From Cunninghamia lanceolata (taxonomy: Eukaryota > Streptophyta > Pinopsida > Cupressales > Cupressaceae), in assembly GCA_027924645.1 (NCBI GenBank), contig BSBN01000254.1:11798001-11862000 (forward strand): a stretch of DNA of 64,000 nt, written 5' to 3'. The notes beneath the pieces are model-generated. The model worked only from the letters and a program-made list of their open reading frames with translations, was not told the DNA's origin and ran no database searches. Of this stretch, positions 32,012 through 43,920 are shown one piece after another (the first letter of the stretch is position 1; each line of letters opens with the position of its first letter). A program made the translations under genes and the position numbers.

Positions 32012-32234
32012 GGATGATATATGTCTCACTGACAAATGTAAGGTCTCACTGACCTACAAGCCTCACTGCCTTATTGAGGTCTCACTAACTTACAAGCCTC
32101 ACTAGCTTACTAATGTCTCACTGACCACAAGCCTTACTGGCATAAGAAGGTCTCACTAACCACAAGCCTCACTAGCATAAGAAGGTCTCACTAACCACAA
32201 GCCTAACTAGCATAGGAAGGTCTCACCGACCAAT
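32012..32234. repeat. Tandem array with unit of about 35 bp
   Basis: Units of the form GGTCTCACTAACC, ACAAGCCTCACTAGC, ATAAGAA recur about six times, diverging toward the left. The last three are the most regular (about 32110-32225). Similar but unexpanded CTCACTG motifs occur at the matching place in the LTRs of Copia B and C. Confidence 0.8.
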
Positions 32235-33990
32235 TCAATTGTCCTCATCAAAATAATGTACAAGACATGATTGCTTCTCAATCTGATTTCCACCATTCAT
32301 GACCTATCATCTCTAAGCATACTCAAACCAATCTACATGCTAGTTTCATTATATCTGTTCAATCAATTTATAAATCATTCACTTGATTATCTCTACATAA
32401 CAATTCAACTGATTATCTCTACATAATAATTCAAATAATCTCTGCATCATTCCTAAAACCATCTTGTTATCATAACCATCTCTGTAAATTTCATGTCATA
32501 CACTCCTATCAATCTTTTCTCTTCAAGAGGATTTTTACAATAATATCTTCAACCCTGCATATTGAAACACACAACCACTCAACCATTAATCCACCTGCAA
32601 TACCATTAAATATGAAATGACCTTTCATATTCTTCTACTCTAGATAATCATTTTCATCTATGAAAAACTTTTTTTCTGCATAGATCTTTTCATCAATTTC
32701 TTCAATGTTTACATGATCCTTCATATTCCTGCAAAATAATCTTATTCAAAATATCATTAATCCTTCAACAAATTTAAATCGTATTGCCCCTGTCAGAGAT
32801 AAAAGAATATCTTCCATATTTTCAATCTTCAATTCCATTCATATTCCCTGTAGGAATACATAAAAATCCCTATTCTCAAATAAAATATGTCTTCAAAACA
32901 TTATTCCCTACATTAATAAAAACTATATCTCTTTTCAATTCTTCAATTTTAATCAATCTGCTTATTATTCTCATTATCTCTACAAAAAAAACTCTTCAAC
33001 CTCCTCACAAAAAGTTTTTTTCAAATCTTCAATAATATAACCAATCTACCTTTGAAAATAAAACAAAACTTCCATTTTTTATCTTCAAAAGCTTTCTATC
33101 TCCCATGACCCTTAGTCTTCATTGCCACTTAGAAAAGGAAGAAAATCTGATTTTAGCATTTTTTTTTAAATAAAAAAACTTATAAGAAACTTTCTTTGTA
33201 ATCAACTATAAAAATAGGAGATAAGATTTTATAAAGTTTCCAAAATAAAAACTAAGACTATGAGGATCAGGATGCCTCCTTAGAAAATCCCAAAGCTCAT
33301 AGAAAGGGGCCATGACATATGAAAAGTATGACCTTTTATTAATAATTTTCAATCGGACTTATTAATATTTTAAAAAACCTGCTTATAGAATATGCTATTT
33401 GATAAAAAGAAATTGGAAGCTTTTCTTAAATAACTTGCTCCCCCTTTTTAAATATGCATTAAATTTCAAAGACATTTGATGGAAAACTCCTCCTTGAAAA
33501 GTAATCTCTCCTTATAATATTAAATATGGGTCTTCAAATAAATATTCATGGTCCCCTAAAGTCATTTGATGCCATTTTTTTATTAGAAACATGTTCCCTC
33601 ATAAAGTGCCTGATGCTAATGAAATGAGCTCCCCTTCGAAGTCAAGCTCCCTATAATTAAATACAAACCTTTGATGAACATGGGACAACCTCCCAAGACA
33701 TCATAGTAACTTAATTCCAGACTTGCGAAGATGAACTTCTGCAACATGATGAATTCAATACAGATATCATAGATGTCCATACTTGCAAGTCAATATCAAT
33801 ACATTGATATCCAACTGTCAACAATATCTGCACCATATCTGCATCATATCCTAATTGATGATCAACTCAAAAAAATAACATCATGATAAAATATGAACCA
33901 ATATGAATCAAGAACATTAATATCCTTCCTGATCAAATAAGAGCATCTCTTATATCTAAGCACTGATCCTGATAACATGAACAACACAAC
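32235..33990. other. AT-rich body of solo LTR F
   Basis: No gene. The stretch has AT-rich simple sequence and G-tract or C-tract fragments such as TTGCTCCCCCTTTTTA near 33430. Confidence 0.45.
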
Positions 33991-34135
33991 TCATGTATAA
34001 TCAATGTCAACACCATGTGAACCTTCAAAACCTTTTAACATCAATAACATTCAACTCAAACACCCTTTTGACATCAATGACAATTCATCTCCATCACCCT
34101 CTGGAAGCATAAAGTCAAGTACAAGACATAAAACA

Positions 34136-35719
34136 TAGGCCTATGTTGAGAAGCCTACTCTTTCTATGGATGACATCATTAAGTCAGTTACTGTAGATGG
34201 AAACTTGAAGCCAATGACTGAATTTTATGATCACTACAGTGATACCAATAAGAGAGTTTTGGAGGAAGAAATAGTCAAATACCTAAATATCTATAGTAAG
34301 ACTTTATTTGAAATAACTTTGGAAATCCTAGAAAGCCTTGCAAAAATTCTAGAAATAAGAAAAGACAACGTAAAAGATAAAGACTTTGAGCTCTGGGAGC
34401 ATGTGCTAATAAAATTGTGTCCTCAAATTACTCCAAATCAAAAGAACTTGATATTCAAAGAAGTGAAAGAGGACTTTAGGAGTAAGATCAAAATGAATAT
34501 GCTCATGTTGAGAGAGATTGATAAGGTAGTTGAATATACTTAGGAGATTCTTCTGAATGCATTGAAAGGGCATAATCTTCCCACTGTTAAAGAAGAAATT
34601 GATAATGAAATTGATTCCTCCATTCCAAGTGTTGAGGAGTTGAAAGAAAATGAACAACAAGCTGACATCTCTGCTCTAGAAGATGAAGAGATGGTGGAGG
34701 AAGTTAATTTTGATGGTGCAGAGGACACTCAAATTCCTCCAAACTAATGTGCTAGAGAATATACATAGATGAATACAGAAGTGGATGCTCCTGGTGAAGA
34801 TGACTTTGTGAAGAATAAATAGCAAGAAGGAAAAGAGGTTAAGGACAAGAATGAGCAAGAAGGAGAAACAACAGAGAATATTAAAGAGAAAAAGCAAGAT
34901 GATGGTATCGAAAAGGATGTTAAAGATGGAGCTATATTTTTGGCAAGAGAAACTATAGATGCAGTGAAGAAATTAGTTGAGAAAGACAAGATTGAGTTTG
35001 ATGAACCAAAGGTAATTGAAGGACCTATCAATTTTGACACTCTTTCTCCTCTACAAAAGATGAAGTTAGCATCTATGGCACAAGAAAAAGCAAGAGAGGA
35101 TATTCTGAAAACTCATATTGAGGATAGTGAGTTGCTTGGTCTTGCCTCTAGAATTCTAGAAAAGATTATGCCAACCTTTCAAAAGGATTCATCTGATTCT
35201 CCCTCTAGTCAGTTGAAGAGTCTGATAAACTCTGTAAGTACTCATTTTGAAACCTTAGAAAAGTCAGTAGAAGTTAAAGTAAAAAATGAATATAATGAGA
35301 AGAGATCTACTGAAATAAGGAAAATAATTAGCTATGATAGATTAGTGCTTGATACTAGTGTAAAGAGCATTCAAAATGCTCTCTCTAAAGGTGCAAAGAT
35401 TTATAGGTTTTGTCTAAATTGGTCTAAAGTTGTTGAAGATATTTAGAAAAAGATTAAGGACGTAGAGCTCAAACTATCTAACATTTCTCAGTCCTATAGT
35501 CCTTTAACTGAGTCTGTAGCAATCAAATAATGCCAAGTAGTGAGTTTGCGGAATGAATTGGATGATTTGGAGAAGGAAAACATTAAAGTTTTGGGCAGAT
35601 TAGATGAGCTCCTGGGACTGATTTCCCCTAACTTAGAGACTATATATGAAATATTGGTAGAATCCCAAGCTGTTGCTGCTACTAGCGATCCTTCTAATCT
35701 TGAAAAGGTAGAATCATAG
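34136..35719 (+). pseudogene. Element E ORF, part 2 (coiled coil, Lys/Glu-rich)
   Basis: Frames with stops at 34541, 34745, 34766, 34818, 35444, 35528 and 35717 encode EKPTLSMDDIIKSVTVDG, then FELWEHVLIKLCPQITPNQK, then a strongly acidic and basic region (34560-34930), then an amphipathic coiled coil (34940-35440, including SPLQKMKLASMAQEKA and a TEIRKI stretch) and a C-terminal leucine-rich coil (LRNELDDLEKENIKVLGRL). All parts share the same general frame. It has the look of a structural or scaffolding protein. I see no catalytic motif and do not recognise the family. Confidence 0.55.
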
Positions 35720-36080
35720 GCATTTTTGTTCAGTGGTCATATATCCATTTTGGGTAGCACTAAGAAGAACTTGGACAATGAATTGACATGATTGAAACAC
35801 ATTTTTGGTGATATCTTTTTGTTGATGAACAAGGTTTAAGGACTGTGTGTTCATATGCAGAAGTATATACTTCAATTTTTGACCCATGTACATAAGATTT
35901 TTGCATGAATTTTGATATGTGGATCCCAACCTTTTCCATTGATGTCAAAGGGGGAGAGAAAAAGTAGTGAAAAATGAAGAATTAATCTAAGGGGGAGCAT
36001 TGGAAATCACAAGTGTATATAGTAAGGGGGAGTTGTTTTAAAACTTACTCATTTTTCACTAAGTGTTGCCATCAATGCCA
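35720..36080 (+). other. Element E 3' untranslated region with PPT-like G-tracts
   Basis: Purine tracts of the form AAGGGGGAG occur near 35948, 35990 and 36026. The first follows CCATTGATGTC, as in Copia A. Confidence 0.7.
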
Positions 36081-36091
36081 AAGGGGGAGAT
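36081..36091 (+). promoter_or_regulatory. Element E polypurine tract
   Basis: AAGGGGGAGAT directly before TGTTGGCAAG. It lies in the loop of an inverted repeat with arms at 36064-36081 and 36125-36142. Confidence 0.82.
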
Positions 36092-37188
36092 TGTTGGCAA
36101 GAGACACTGCTAGACATGCAGATGTTGTCATTGATGTCAACTAAATCTATCTTACATGTCCACATTTCATTAGTGGATCATACCGGAAGTTAGATTGTAG
36201 ATTTGTCTAAGTCTGGATAGATAGGAACAGAACATATGATAGGGTTCAACATCTTAGTCCACATTTCTCCACAGGAAATCATATTATATTGTAGATATGA
36301 GGGAATGTGAAGGGATGTCAAGGCTACCTAAATCCAATATTTTAGCCTTAGGTGATGAAGGGAGTGTAAGTTACAAGCATCTGAGTATCAAGTTTTTGTT
36401 AGACAATTCAGTCTGGTGAAGAATAGGCCGACTAGGTGTTTGATCCTTGTGCGGATGAAGAGAAGTGATTAGTCAAGTAATTTATGAGATCCAATGGTAT
36501 TGGCTGACATGTAAGGTGACCTAGATACATAATTTCTGGTCCACATTGGTATTTGTGCATGGATTCAACCAATAGAACAGTGCTTTTAAAAAGTCTCTAA
36601 GTTTTTCTTAAGGTTGATTGCAGTTGATGCAATTTCATGTAGCAGATATATATAATCGATGAGTTCAAGCATCTCGAGGTGTGTAGTTGCAAATATGAAG
36701 TAATAAGTGTGAAGTATAGTAGAAACAAGTGCAAAGTGAAGAGATCTAAGCTCTAGATCATGGAAGAGTAGTGAATCTAGGGCAGAGAGAGATGAAGTGT
36801 GCAAAGTTAGTGTATTGAGCTCAATCGGAACTGTAATCTTGCATTGTTAGATGTTATTCCTTAGTTCAAACATTCTAGTGAACTTTTGTAATTGATTTGT
36901 GGGCAATGAGCATCTTTGAGAAGTGTGTCCAAAGGCATGTGCCTTCCCCATTTGTAATACTTTTAACAAATCATATATTTCTTGTGGGTTAACCCCCACC
37001 GTGGTTTTTCCCTTAACTGGGTTTCTACGTAAAAATCCTGGTGTTCATGTGTTGTGATCTCATTGTTTGTATTCTTGTGTTCTTGATTCTTTCTTTTGGA
37101 TGTATGTGGTAAATTAATAAAGGAACGAAGTAATAAGTTTTGTAGAACACTAATTCACCCCCCCTCTCAGTGTTCCTTAATTTCAACA
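36092..37188 (+). repeat. Element E 3' LTR
   Basis: Starts TGTTGGCAAG and ends TTAATTTCAACA. It holds a GTTGTCATTGATGTCAAC motif near the start, a leader block with GTGGTTTTTCCCTTAACTGG at about 37000, and the U5 hairpin at 37145-37175 (arms GAACACT and AGTGTTC). Confidence 0.82.
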
Positions 37189-38965
37189 TATATGTGGTTG
37201 GCCCTTTATGAATCAAAAGAAAAAGAAATATGTGAAGGTTTCCCTCGGGAAAGTCCTTCTAATATTTCCTAAAAAACCCTTTTACTGAAGACCATAAAAT
37301 TTTTAAATTTAATTCCCTCAATCAATATTTTAATTTTCAAAACTCATTAGGTCATAGGAGAAAGACAATGCCAAGGTTTACTAAAATAGTCACCTGCCTT
37401 AGTCATCTATGACAAGGTGGTTAGGTCTTTAACTTTTGAAGAACTATATTTCTGGTAACAACTTATTGATAGATTTGTGTCGACATATCCAATTTAAAAA
37501 TATACTATTTAAAATTTGAGAAAGTCTAGCTACTATCTTGGACATGGAATAGGGAAATCAGAAAATGAAAATCATCAAGTATAACAACACTTATGATAGT
37601 GTATACATATATATGCTTTGACATATACATTTTTTGAAATGTGACAACATTTCGAATGAAGTATATGTGTAATTGTACATAGGACTCCCACTTATCCATA
37701 AATCCAACCAAATCCATCAATAACCAAAATGATCAATCAAAATGATTATTGATATTGACAATGTTTGACTATCCATATAAATAATAATCAACATCATAAA
37801 GTAAAAATGACAATCAACAACATATCAAGTTTCTTCCCATGAATTGTCTTTGTTTACCCTAATTGATTCTTAAACAATCCCCTCTAGTACTTGAAAAACA
37901 AAATGACATGAATACTATTGATTAAAAACAATGTAGAAACCCCTCTTGTACTTGAAATAATACATCTGAGCTGGACCAAATGGTAATTTAACTAAAAAGC
38001 CATAATAGAAACAAAATTCTTCTTTTGGGATTATCACTAAATTTCAATCATCAGATGATTGTAGATCAACAACTTATGTTTAATTCTAAGATGGAGTCCT
38101 GACACACCCAATTTTGTACATAAACTCTCCAAGATAGAGATAAGTGTCAACAACTCAATGAGTGAGTGATTTGAAGGAAGATTGACACACCTCATATTTG
38201 TGTTATTGGTTGAATGGTACTAGCTCATATGTGGTGGGACCTTTATGAATCAAAAGAAAAATAAATATGTGAAGGGTTCCTTGAGACATGTGTAATCATG
38301 GTGCACCTCCAAAACATCACACCACTAACACATTTTCTTTGTTGCACCAGTGGACAAAAAGGTATGATTCATCAGGCTGGCAGGACCAACCTGTTTGAAG
38401 CTCAACAAAAGAAAAAGAAGATTGTGGCCTCTCATTTTAAGAGTTCCATATGTTGCAACTATGCATGATTCTAAAGCGACATGTCTAACATCCTTTTCTT
38501 GATGCCCTATTTGTTAGTACTATATGAGCCATCAAAGTGGGTATGTCTTGATATAAAGGAAGTCTTCGAAGCTAATGGAAGAAACATGATGAAATGATAC
38601 AAGTGATGCGTCCATGTGATGTTTCACCATTCGATGAACATTTGATTGGTAATTGCAGTTGAATTCTAGAATGAAATGTCTAGAGCACTAGACTTGCAAA
38701 TTCAAATCTCTAGAATCAACCTACAACTATTAGATTGCAAAGATCAAGGGTTGAGATTCTATAATATGTTTTCAATGTCACCACTTGATGTATGTGCTAA
38801 ATTAATTGAGGCTATAGACTTTTAGGCCATCCTTAAATTTCATTTGAAGTGGGAGTATGAAATTGTAATGTAACACATTTCACTCACTTTACTATTGCTT
38901 AGCACTTGTTTGAGAATAAGAGGAAAATTAAGAAGTTAAATCATAGTATTGCACATAGGAAATTA
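37189..38965. other. Noncoding region with a dispersed direct repeat
   Basis: No gene is supported. About 55 bp right after the element E LTR (37189-37245) recur at about 38228-38284 with a few changes; both contain CTTTATGAATCAAAAGAAAA. Confidence 0.5.
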
Positions 38966-40305
38966 TGTTGCCAATATGTGTATAGTATTGTCATTGATGT
39001 TAATCCATAGTGATGACTATCCATAATGCAGAAGCAGACAAGATGGCAGAGACAGAGTCAACATTAATGAAGTCTGAAAGAATGAAGAGTGACTTGTAAG
39101 TACCTTATCTTCTAAAGTTCATATTAAACTTCCTCATACTTGGTAATGTAGTCATAAGTATCTTTTAGGAGATTGTGGAATAGTGGTATTCTTATCTTTT
39201 CATCTAAGTGCTTTTGAAAAAATTGTCTAAGGCATGAAAATAGTATTTTCCTAAGATAGGGGATCGGTAAATTCCTCCACATTTCTTCACATTGCAACAT
39301 CTTTTCTTGCAGTCCTAGAATACGTATTTTGAGTCATCAACGAGTTTAATTCCAAAGATTCATCTCTTAACTCCTTCTGTTGTGAAAGTTAGAAGCAATA
39401 GAGTACTAGACTATGCAGACAGAGCTTGGAGTTGCAGAGATCAAATTAGAATGTTCCACATTCTACCACACCTGATCTTTTTGGAACATGGTTTTCAAGA
39501 GATGATAAGTAGTGGTTGAAGTTCAGTCTATCTAAATTTCAGAGTGTTTGGTGTTTCACAAGTACCACTTTTTGTGACTTGGTGATTGAGTGTTGACTGT
39601 TCATATGGATAGAAAAATCATAAGGGTGATTGAAGGGTGTTCCAGCCTATTTTGATGAAGTTCATGTTATGTTTCATCTCTACAAGTGCATATGGTGATG
39701 TTTTGAAGTGTGCATTGGCTGACTTACCACAAGCTACACGTTTCATCTTTCTGCCCAACCTAATCAATGTTTTGAAGTATTGTGGAGTGTATTTGTAGAA
39801 GATAAAATCTATTTTTGAGGTGTAGATGTGAATGCAAAAATAGCAGAGTAGAGTATAAGATATGAAGTGTTAAAAATTAGGTTGAATACATATTGAGAAG
39901 AAAAACAAGACCGCATTATCAACATAAGTCAGATGTCCTTTTTGCAACAGTCCATTTTATAAATCCTATTGTAGTGAGAAAAATACTTAGGGACTAGTAG
40001 CTTCCTTGGGCTACTGCCACAAATCAAAGTTCTAATTGTTTTAAGAACTAAATGAGGGACTAGTATCTTTGTTGGGTTGTAGCCCTAAAACAATGTTGTA
40101 ATACTTTTGTAGTGAGCACAATATATTGTGAGCTAATCCTCAGTGGTTTTTCCCTATTTTAGGGTTTTCTCGATGTAAAAATATTGGTGTTATGTGTGTT
40201 CCATGATTTCATTTTTGTTCTTCAAGATATTTAATTTTATGTGTAAATATCTGATTTCGTTTTAGTGTATGCTAATTCACCCCCTCTAAGCACCTCATTG
40301 TGTTC
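38966..40305 (+). repeat. Solo LTR G (Copia type)
   Basis: Starts TGTTGCCAATATGTG and contains TATTGTCATTGATGTTAA close to its start, a leader block with CAGTGGTTTTTCCC near 40140, and the conserved CTAATTCACCCCCTCT near its end, flanked by a short stem TGCT and AGCA (40270-40292). No internal region, PBS or second LTR follows. The ends are set by likeness to the other LTRs. A clear target duplication was not found. Confidence 0.6.
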
Positions 40306-42137
40306 AAAAAATTGAAGTTGCAACTACTAAGTGATATTATTTGGATTCTGGAAGCGAGAGGGTCGGGGAGATTATAGTACACTAGGGAGATTCTATGATG
40401 CAATAGAGTTAGTTCATACTAGTCTTTGTATTCATATTTTCAAATTATGGGTATGTGAAATACATAAATCCTACATTCCTTCAAATTAATTTATAAGTTA
40501 AAATTTTTCAATCTTTGGGCTTAGGGTTGAGGGTTTACAAGCATGTCTACCACCACTACCACACTAGTCATTGGGGAAGGAAAGAAATACACAAAATAAA
40601 CTATGTCAAACTACTTAAACCTAGATCTCTATGATGAATATCATGATATTTATGATCTTGTAATATTTGGTAGGCTTAACTCAAAACTGAGATTTTCATG
40701 TGAGAATAAGGGTGGAATACAAATGCAAGCTAACCTAGAAAAATCATTACCAATTAATAGTATCACTACAACATGGGTGGTTGGATTGGGGTATATATTA
40801 CTCCTTGAGGTTTTTCCTTGACTAAAATTTATCATGGTCTATGCCCAAAATTATGCTGAAAGTATAAAATAAATTGGTAATAAAAATAGCTAGAAAGAAA
40901 TGTTAACCATTACTACAACAAAAATTAGCTGACTATGGGGGTTTGCAGCTAAAGATTTTGGAAACATATACATTGACATATAAAAGTTTGCTAGTGATTA
41001 TGAAGCAACCAGTATGTTGGTTTACATATTTTACCACCTAATTCCATATTCTCTCGCCCAAACAAATGACAATTGTACCAAAAGTTGAATTGATTACAAT
41101 GGTATTTTACAACGATTCTCTGCTTATTTTATAATGTGCAAGTACCTTCAAATAATATGCAAAGAATGAAAATAATATATGCTTTTAACTAGAAAGAAAA
41201 AAGGTGGTGCTTTTAACCAAAAATCGTTAAAGACAGTACATCTCAATACAATTTGATTATAAACAAGTACAAAGATTTCAATCACTATTATCTCCTCACC
41301 ATAATCATAAACTCAAACCAATTATTATACATTTACCACTGTAAATCATTAATCAAAAGATCAACATCCACAGTAATGAGCAAGAATATAATTACCCAAT
41401 CAATTTAACACAGAACTGATAATCAACAAACTAGTGGCATATTCAACATAAGAGGAATAAGTATTCAACAACCATAACACAAAGTTTATGATCACTGAAT
41501 TCCATTGTACCAACTTCAATTAATATATTCAAAGTAACTAAAAAGTAACCACACTTCAAAAATGAACTTCTATCAAAGCAAAGTTTGTCGAAAGATCCTA
41601 AACATCGACAGGCTCATAGAAAACATAACCTTGTCAACCATAACTATCTTTTAGAAATCATAATGGCTTCTTGGGGACAACCACTTTAAAGATGTTTAAA
41701 ATAAGCATTAACTTGAAAAGAAGCTCTCGAGAGACAATAGTTTTTTTGTGAGAAATAAATATCAAAGCATATGAAAAGTCATTAATTAACAATTATCACA
41801 TACTCATCAGGTGTTGCCTCCTTTTGTGTCACCTCCTATTCTTTGTTTTTGCCATCTCCTAAAGCTGAATTGACCTGTTCCACTTGATTCACCAATGCCC
41901 ATAATTTCACTTTGTAATTTCTGTACTTCCCAATGATTGATGTCAACATTTTGTCACTTGGGTTGCTAGCAATATTATCTTGAAGCTTTCATCTATTTAT
42001 CATCCAATCAGCATTCGCCACCCTTTTATGAATTTCTTCGATTTCACCCTTGAAGGTTCAGAGATACATTGCCACTCTTCCAAGTTTTCCTATTGATTCC
42101 CCAGTGACTATGTCAATAGCCACAAGTTCCTCATTAA
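40306..42137. other. Noncoding AT-rich region
   Basis: A 72-codon plus-strand ORF (40603-40821) has no recognisable domain and is probably chance. On the minus strand below 42137 the frame of the next feature becomes full of stops. Nothing else is supported. Confidence 0.4.
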
Positions 42138-42720
42138 TCATTTTCTTGAAATTTTGTTTTATCTCTTTGATCAAGCAATTTATCTTCATCTTCACCAAAA
42201 GCCTCTATGTCTACAATTGTGAAATTATTCTTGAGATCATTTAGGTCAGTGAAATAATGAGTTAATGTACTCCTTAGTTCCTCTTTCACTACTCCTATCA
42301 TAGTCCTTCTCCATTCGAGTGTATCTACCCACGCTATAAACTCATTCTCCCTAGGGTCATTTAAGATCTTTTAAGCTACGAGGTTGCTAGTGTCAATATT
42401 GGCCATTTTTTGGACTTCTTTAGAAACCATAAAAAGACTACTATTATCTTTCCTAACAATTTGCAATTCTACAACCAATGTTTCCGTTTTGCAATAAATC
42501 AAGGTGTACAACTTTGCATCTTCCTCAATAGAAAATAAGCCATCAAGAATAATTTTCTCCACCTATTGATCCACAACATTACCAATGGATTGGCACCATT
42601 TGATTTGTTGCAATAAATTGGGGTTTGGGCCATCTATACTTATGCTTGGTGTCTCATCTAAAGGTTGAGTAGTAATTCTCAAGATAGATTGAATGAATGA
42701 AGTCAAAGATCTCACCCGAT
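42138..42720 (-). pseudogene. Decayed ORF of unknown family
   Basis: A minus-strand frame of about 190 codons has only two internal stops (about 42564 and 42371). It reads ITTQPLDETPSISIDGPN, WCQSIGNVVDQ, then EKIILDGLFSIEEDAKLYTL, VSKEVQKMANIDTSN and, after the second stop, NDPRENEFIAWVDTLEWRR and GVVKEELRSTLTHYFTDLND. The acidic, helical style resembles the extra ORFs of Gypsy A and element E. No enzyme motif is seen. The upstream stretch 42720-43480 is full of stops. Confidence 0.5.
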
Positions 42721-43477
42721 CTTGTAATTTGATGTTCTCTTATTTTTCATTTCTTCTTCTTTTTTATAAAGTGATCATAGAAAAATTAGCATGATAGATT
42801 TCATATTCAACAATGGAAAGTCTCATATCAACTCAGCTCATATTAAAGTTAGCTTCAATGATTTTGTCTTCATTCTTATCACCTACAAGACCTATAATTT
42901 TTAGAATATGATGTCATGTAGAGGGATCTACCACAATTCTAGACATCCTCTTAGCTCTTTTGGGCTTAGGAGTATATTCAAGCAACTTAGACATAGTGTC
43001 TATGTTTGTATCTATCATGGGATCATATCTCTTCTTTTTTTGACAACCTTCTTTAATAATGAGGGGGAGGGGGAAATAGAAACACTAGCATTGACATTAG
43101 TATTAAAAGCAACACCATCTAATCGCATAGGAGCAGTACTATGTTCCATAGGATCAATTAAACTAGGAGAAATAGGGTTACCAAACAAAGACTAAAAAAC
43201 ATTATCTTCACCAATTTGATTAAAAATTAAAGAATCATTATTAGCTATCAAGGGGTGGAAGGAGACTGATGTAGAGTAGGGGAAGATGATTAAGTTGTCC
43301 TCAAAGATTCTTTGTTTGGTCATGTAGGCAATTTGTTGTCCTCTTGCAATCAAGCTTCAATGGTAGGCAAAAAGAGCCATTTCATGGTTTGAGTGCATAA
43401 CCCACTTGCCAAATCTTCCAACCACCTTCAATCACTTTAACTTGACTAGTAGATGCTCACTAAACTCATCAAGCACC

Positions 43478-43675
43478 CTAGATGCTTACCTTACCCATTG
43501 TCCCTTCACACTTTGTATTTCTTACTTGTAGCCCTGGAAATGAGGGATTTGAATCATAACTCAGAGGATCTAGACCAAACCTATGAATAAATTGTTGTAC
43601 CTGATGCTTATTGACCACCTTCATAACATAGCTAACATCAAGCATTGATTGTTTTGGGACACAAGCCTTTGACAT
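43478..43675 (-). pseudogene. Short ORF fragment, perhaps the upstream part of the same gene
   Basis: A 65-codon minus-strand frame with MLDVSYVMKVVNKHQVQQFI and HRFGLDPLSYDSNPSFPG. It lies on the same strand as the ORF at 42138-42720, upstream of it, and may be the same decayed gene. No recognised family. Confidence 0.35.
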
Positions 43676-43920
43676 GATTGGTCTTGCTATCCTAAGCCTA
43701 ATTAAGCCTCCTATACATAGTCAATAGGTGTGATTCTTGACCCACTCTGCAAATGCCTATTCCAAGGTGTTTATGTTGTCTTAAAATGATGGAATAAGTC
43801 AGATTTGAGGACCTAGACATAGTTCCAACTACTTCTCCTTTAAAAGACCACTCTACTCATATTTTGGATAGTCTAATAAATACAGATATTAGACTCAAAG
43901 GACTCAAATTTAGCTATTTC

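Larger units (their letters stand above)
31723..34135 (-). mobile_element. Solo LTR F (Copia type), inserted in element E ORF
   Basis: On the minus strand it would begin TGTTTTATGTCTTG (at 34135), with a TTGTCATTGATGTCAA motif soon after, as in the other Copia LTRs, and end with the U5 hairpin (31737-31770, arms ACAACACT and AGTGTTGT). A block at 31925-31965 resembles the leader block of the other LTRs. It splits the ORF of element E. I could not find a clear target duplication, and the end at 31723 would need TGTT changed to TATT, so ends are approximate. No internal genes are present, which fits a solo LTR of about 2.4 kb. Confidence 0.5.
30348..37188 (+). mobile_element. Element E: LTR element with a large ORF and no pol
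   Basis: A decayed ORF of roughly 1100-1200 codons net of LTR F (30395-35719) is followed by PPT-like G-tracts, a true polypurine tract and a 1097-bp 3' LTR (36092-37188). No RT, integrase or gag motif is found between Gypsy A and this LTR. The 5' LTR is not seen. It is either the 3' half of a larger element broken by Gypsy A, or a non-autonomous derivative mobilised by Copia enzymes. The LTR ends and PPT region are of the same type as in Copia A-C. Confidence 0.55.

Noticed and set aside
32012..32234. CRISPR-like array
   Set aside because: The units are contiguous and diverge gradually, with no unique spacers between constant repeats, and the context is a plant LTR.
31723..34135. Exact target duplication for solo LTR F
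   Set aside because: TCTAT and CCTAT near the ends looked similar, but the LTR termini would then not be TG and CA. I left the ends approximate.
30395..35719. Host coiled-coil protein gene in element E
   Set aside because: The ORF ends just before PPT-like tracts, a true PPT and an LTR, is split by an LTR, and has no intron signals; a transposon gene is simpler.
38961..40314. Target duplication AATTA/AATTG around solo LTR G
   Set aside because: It needs the LTR to end in a run of A instead of CA and matches only four of five bases.
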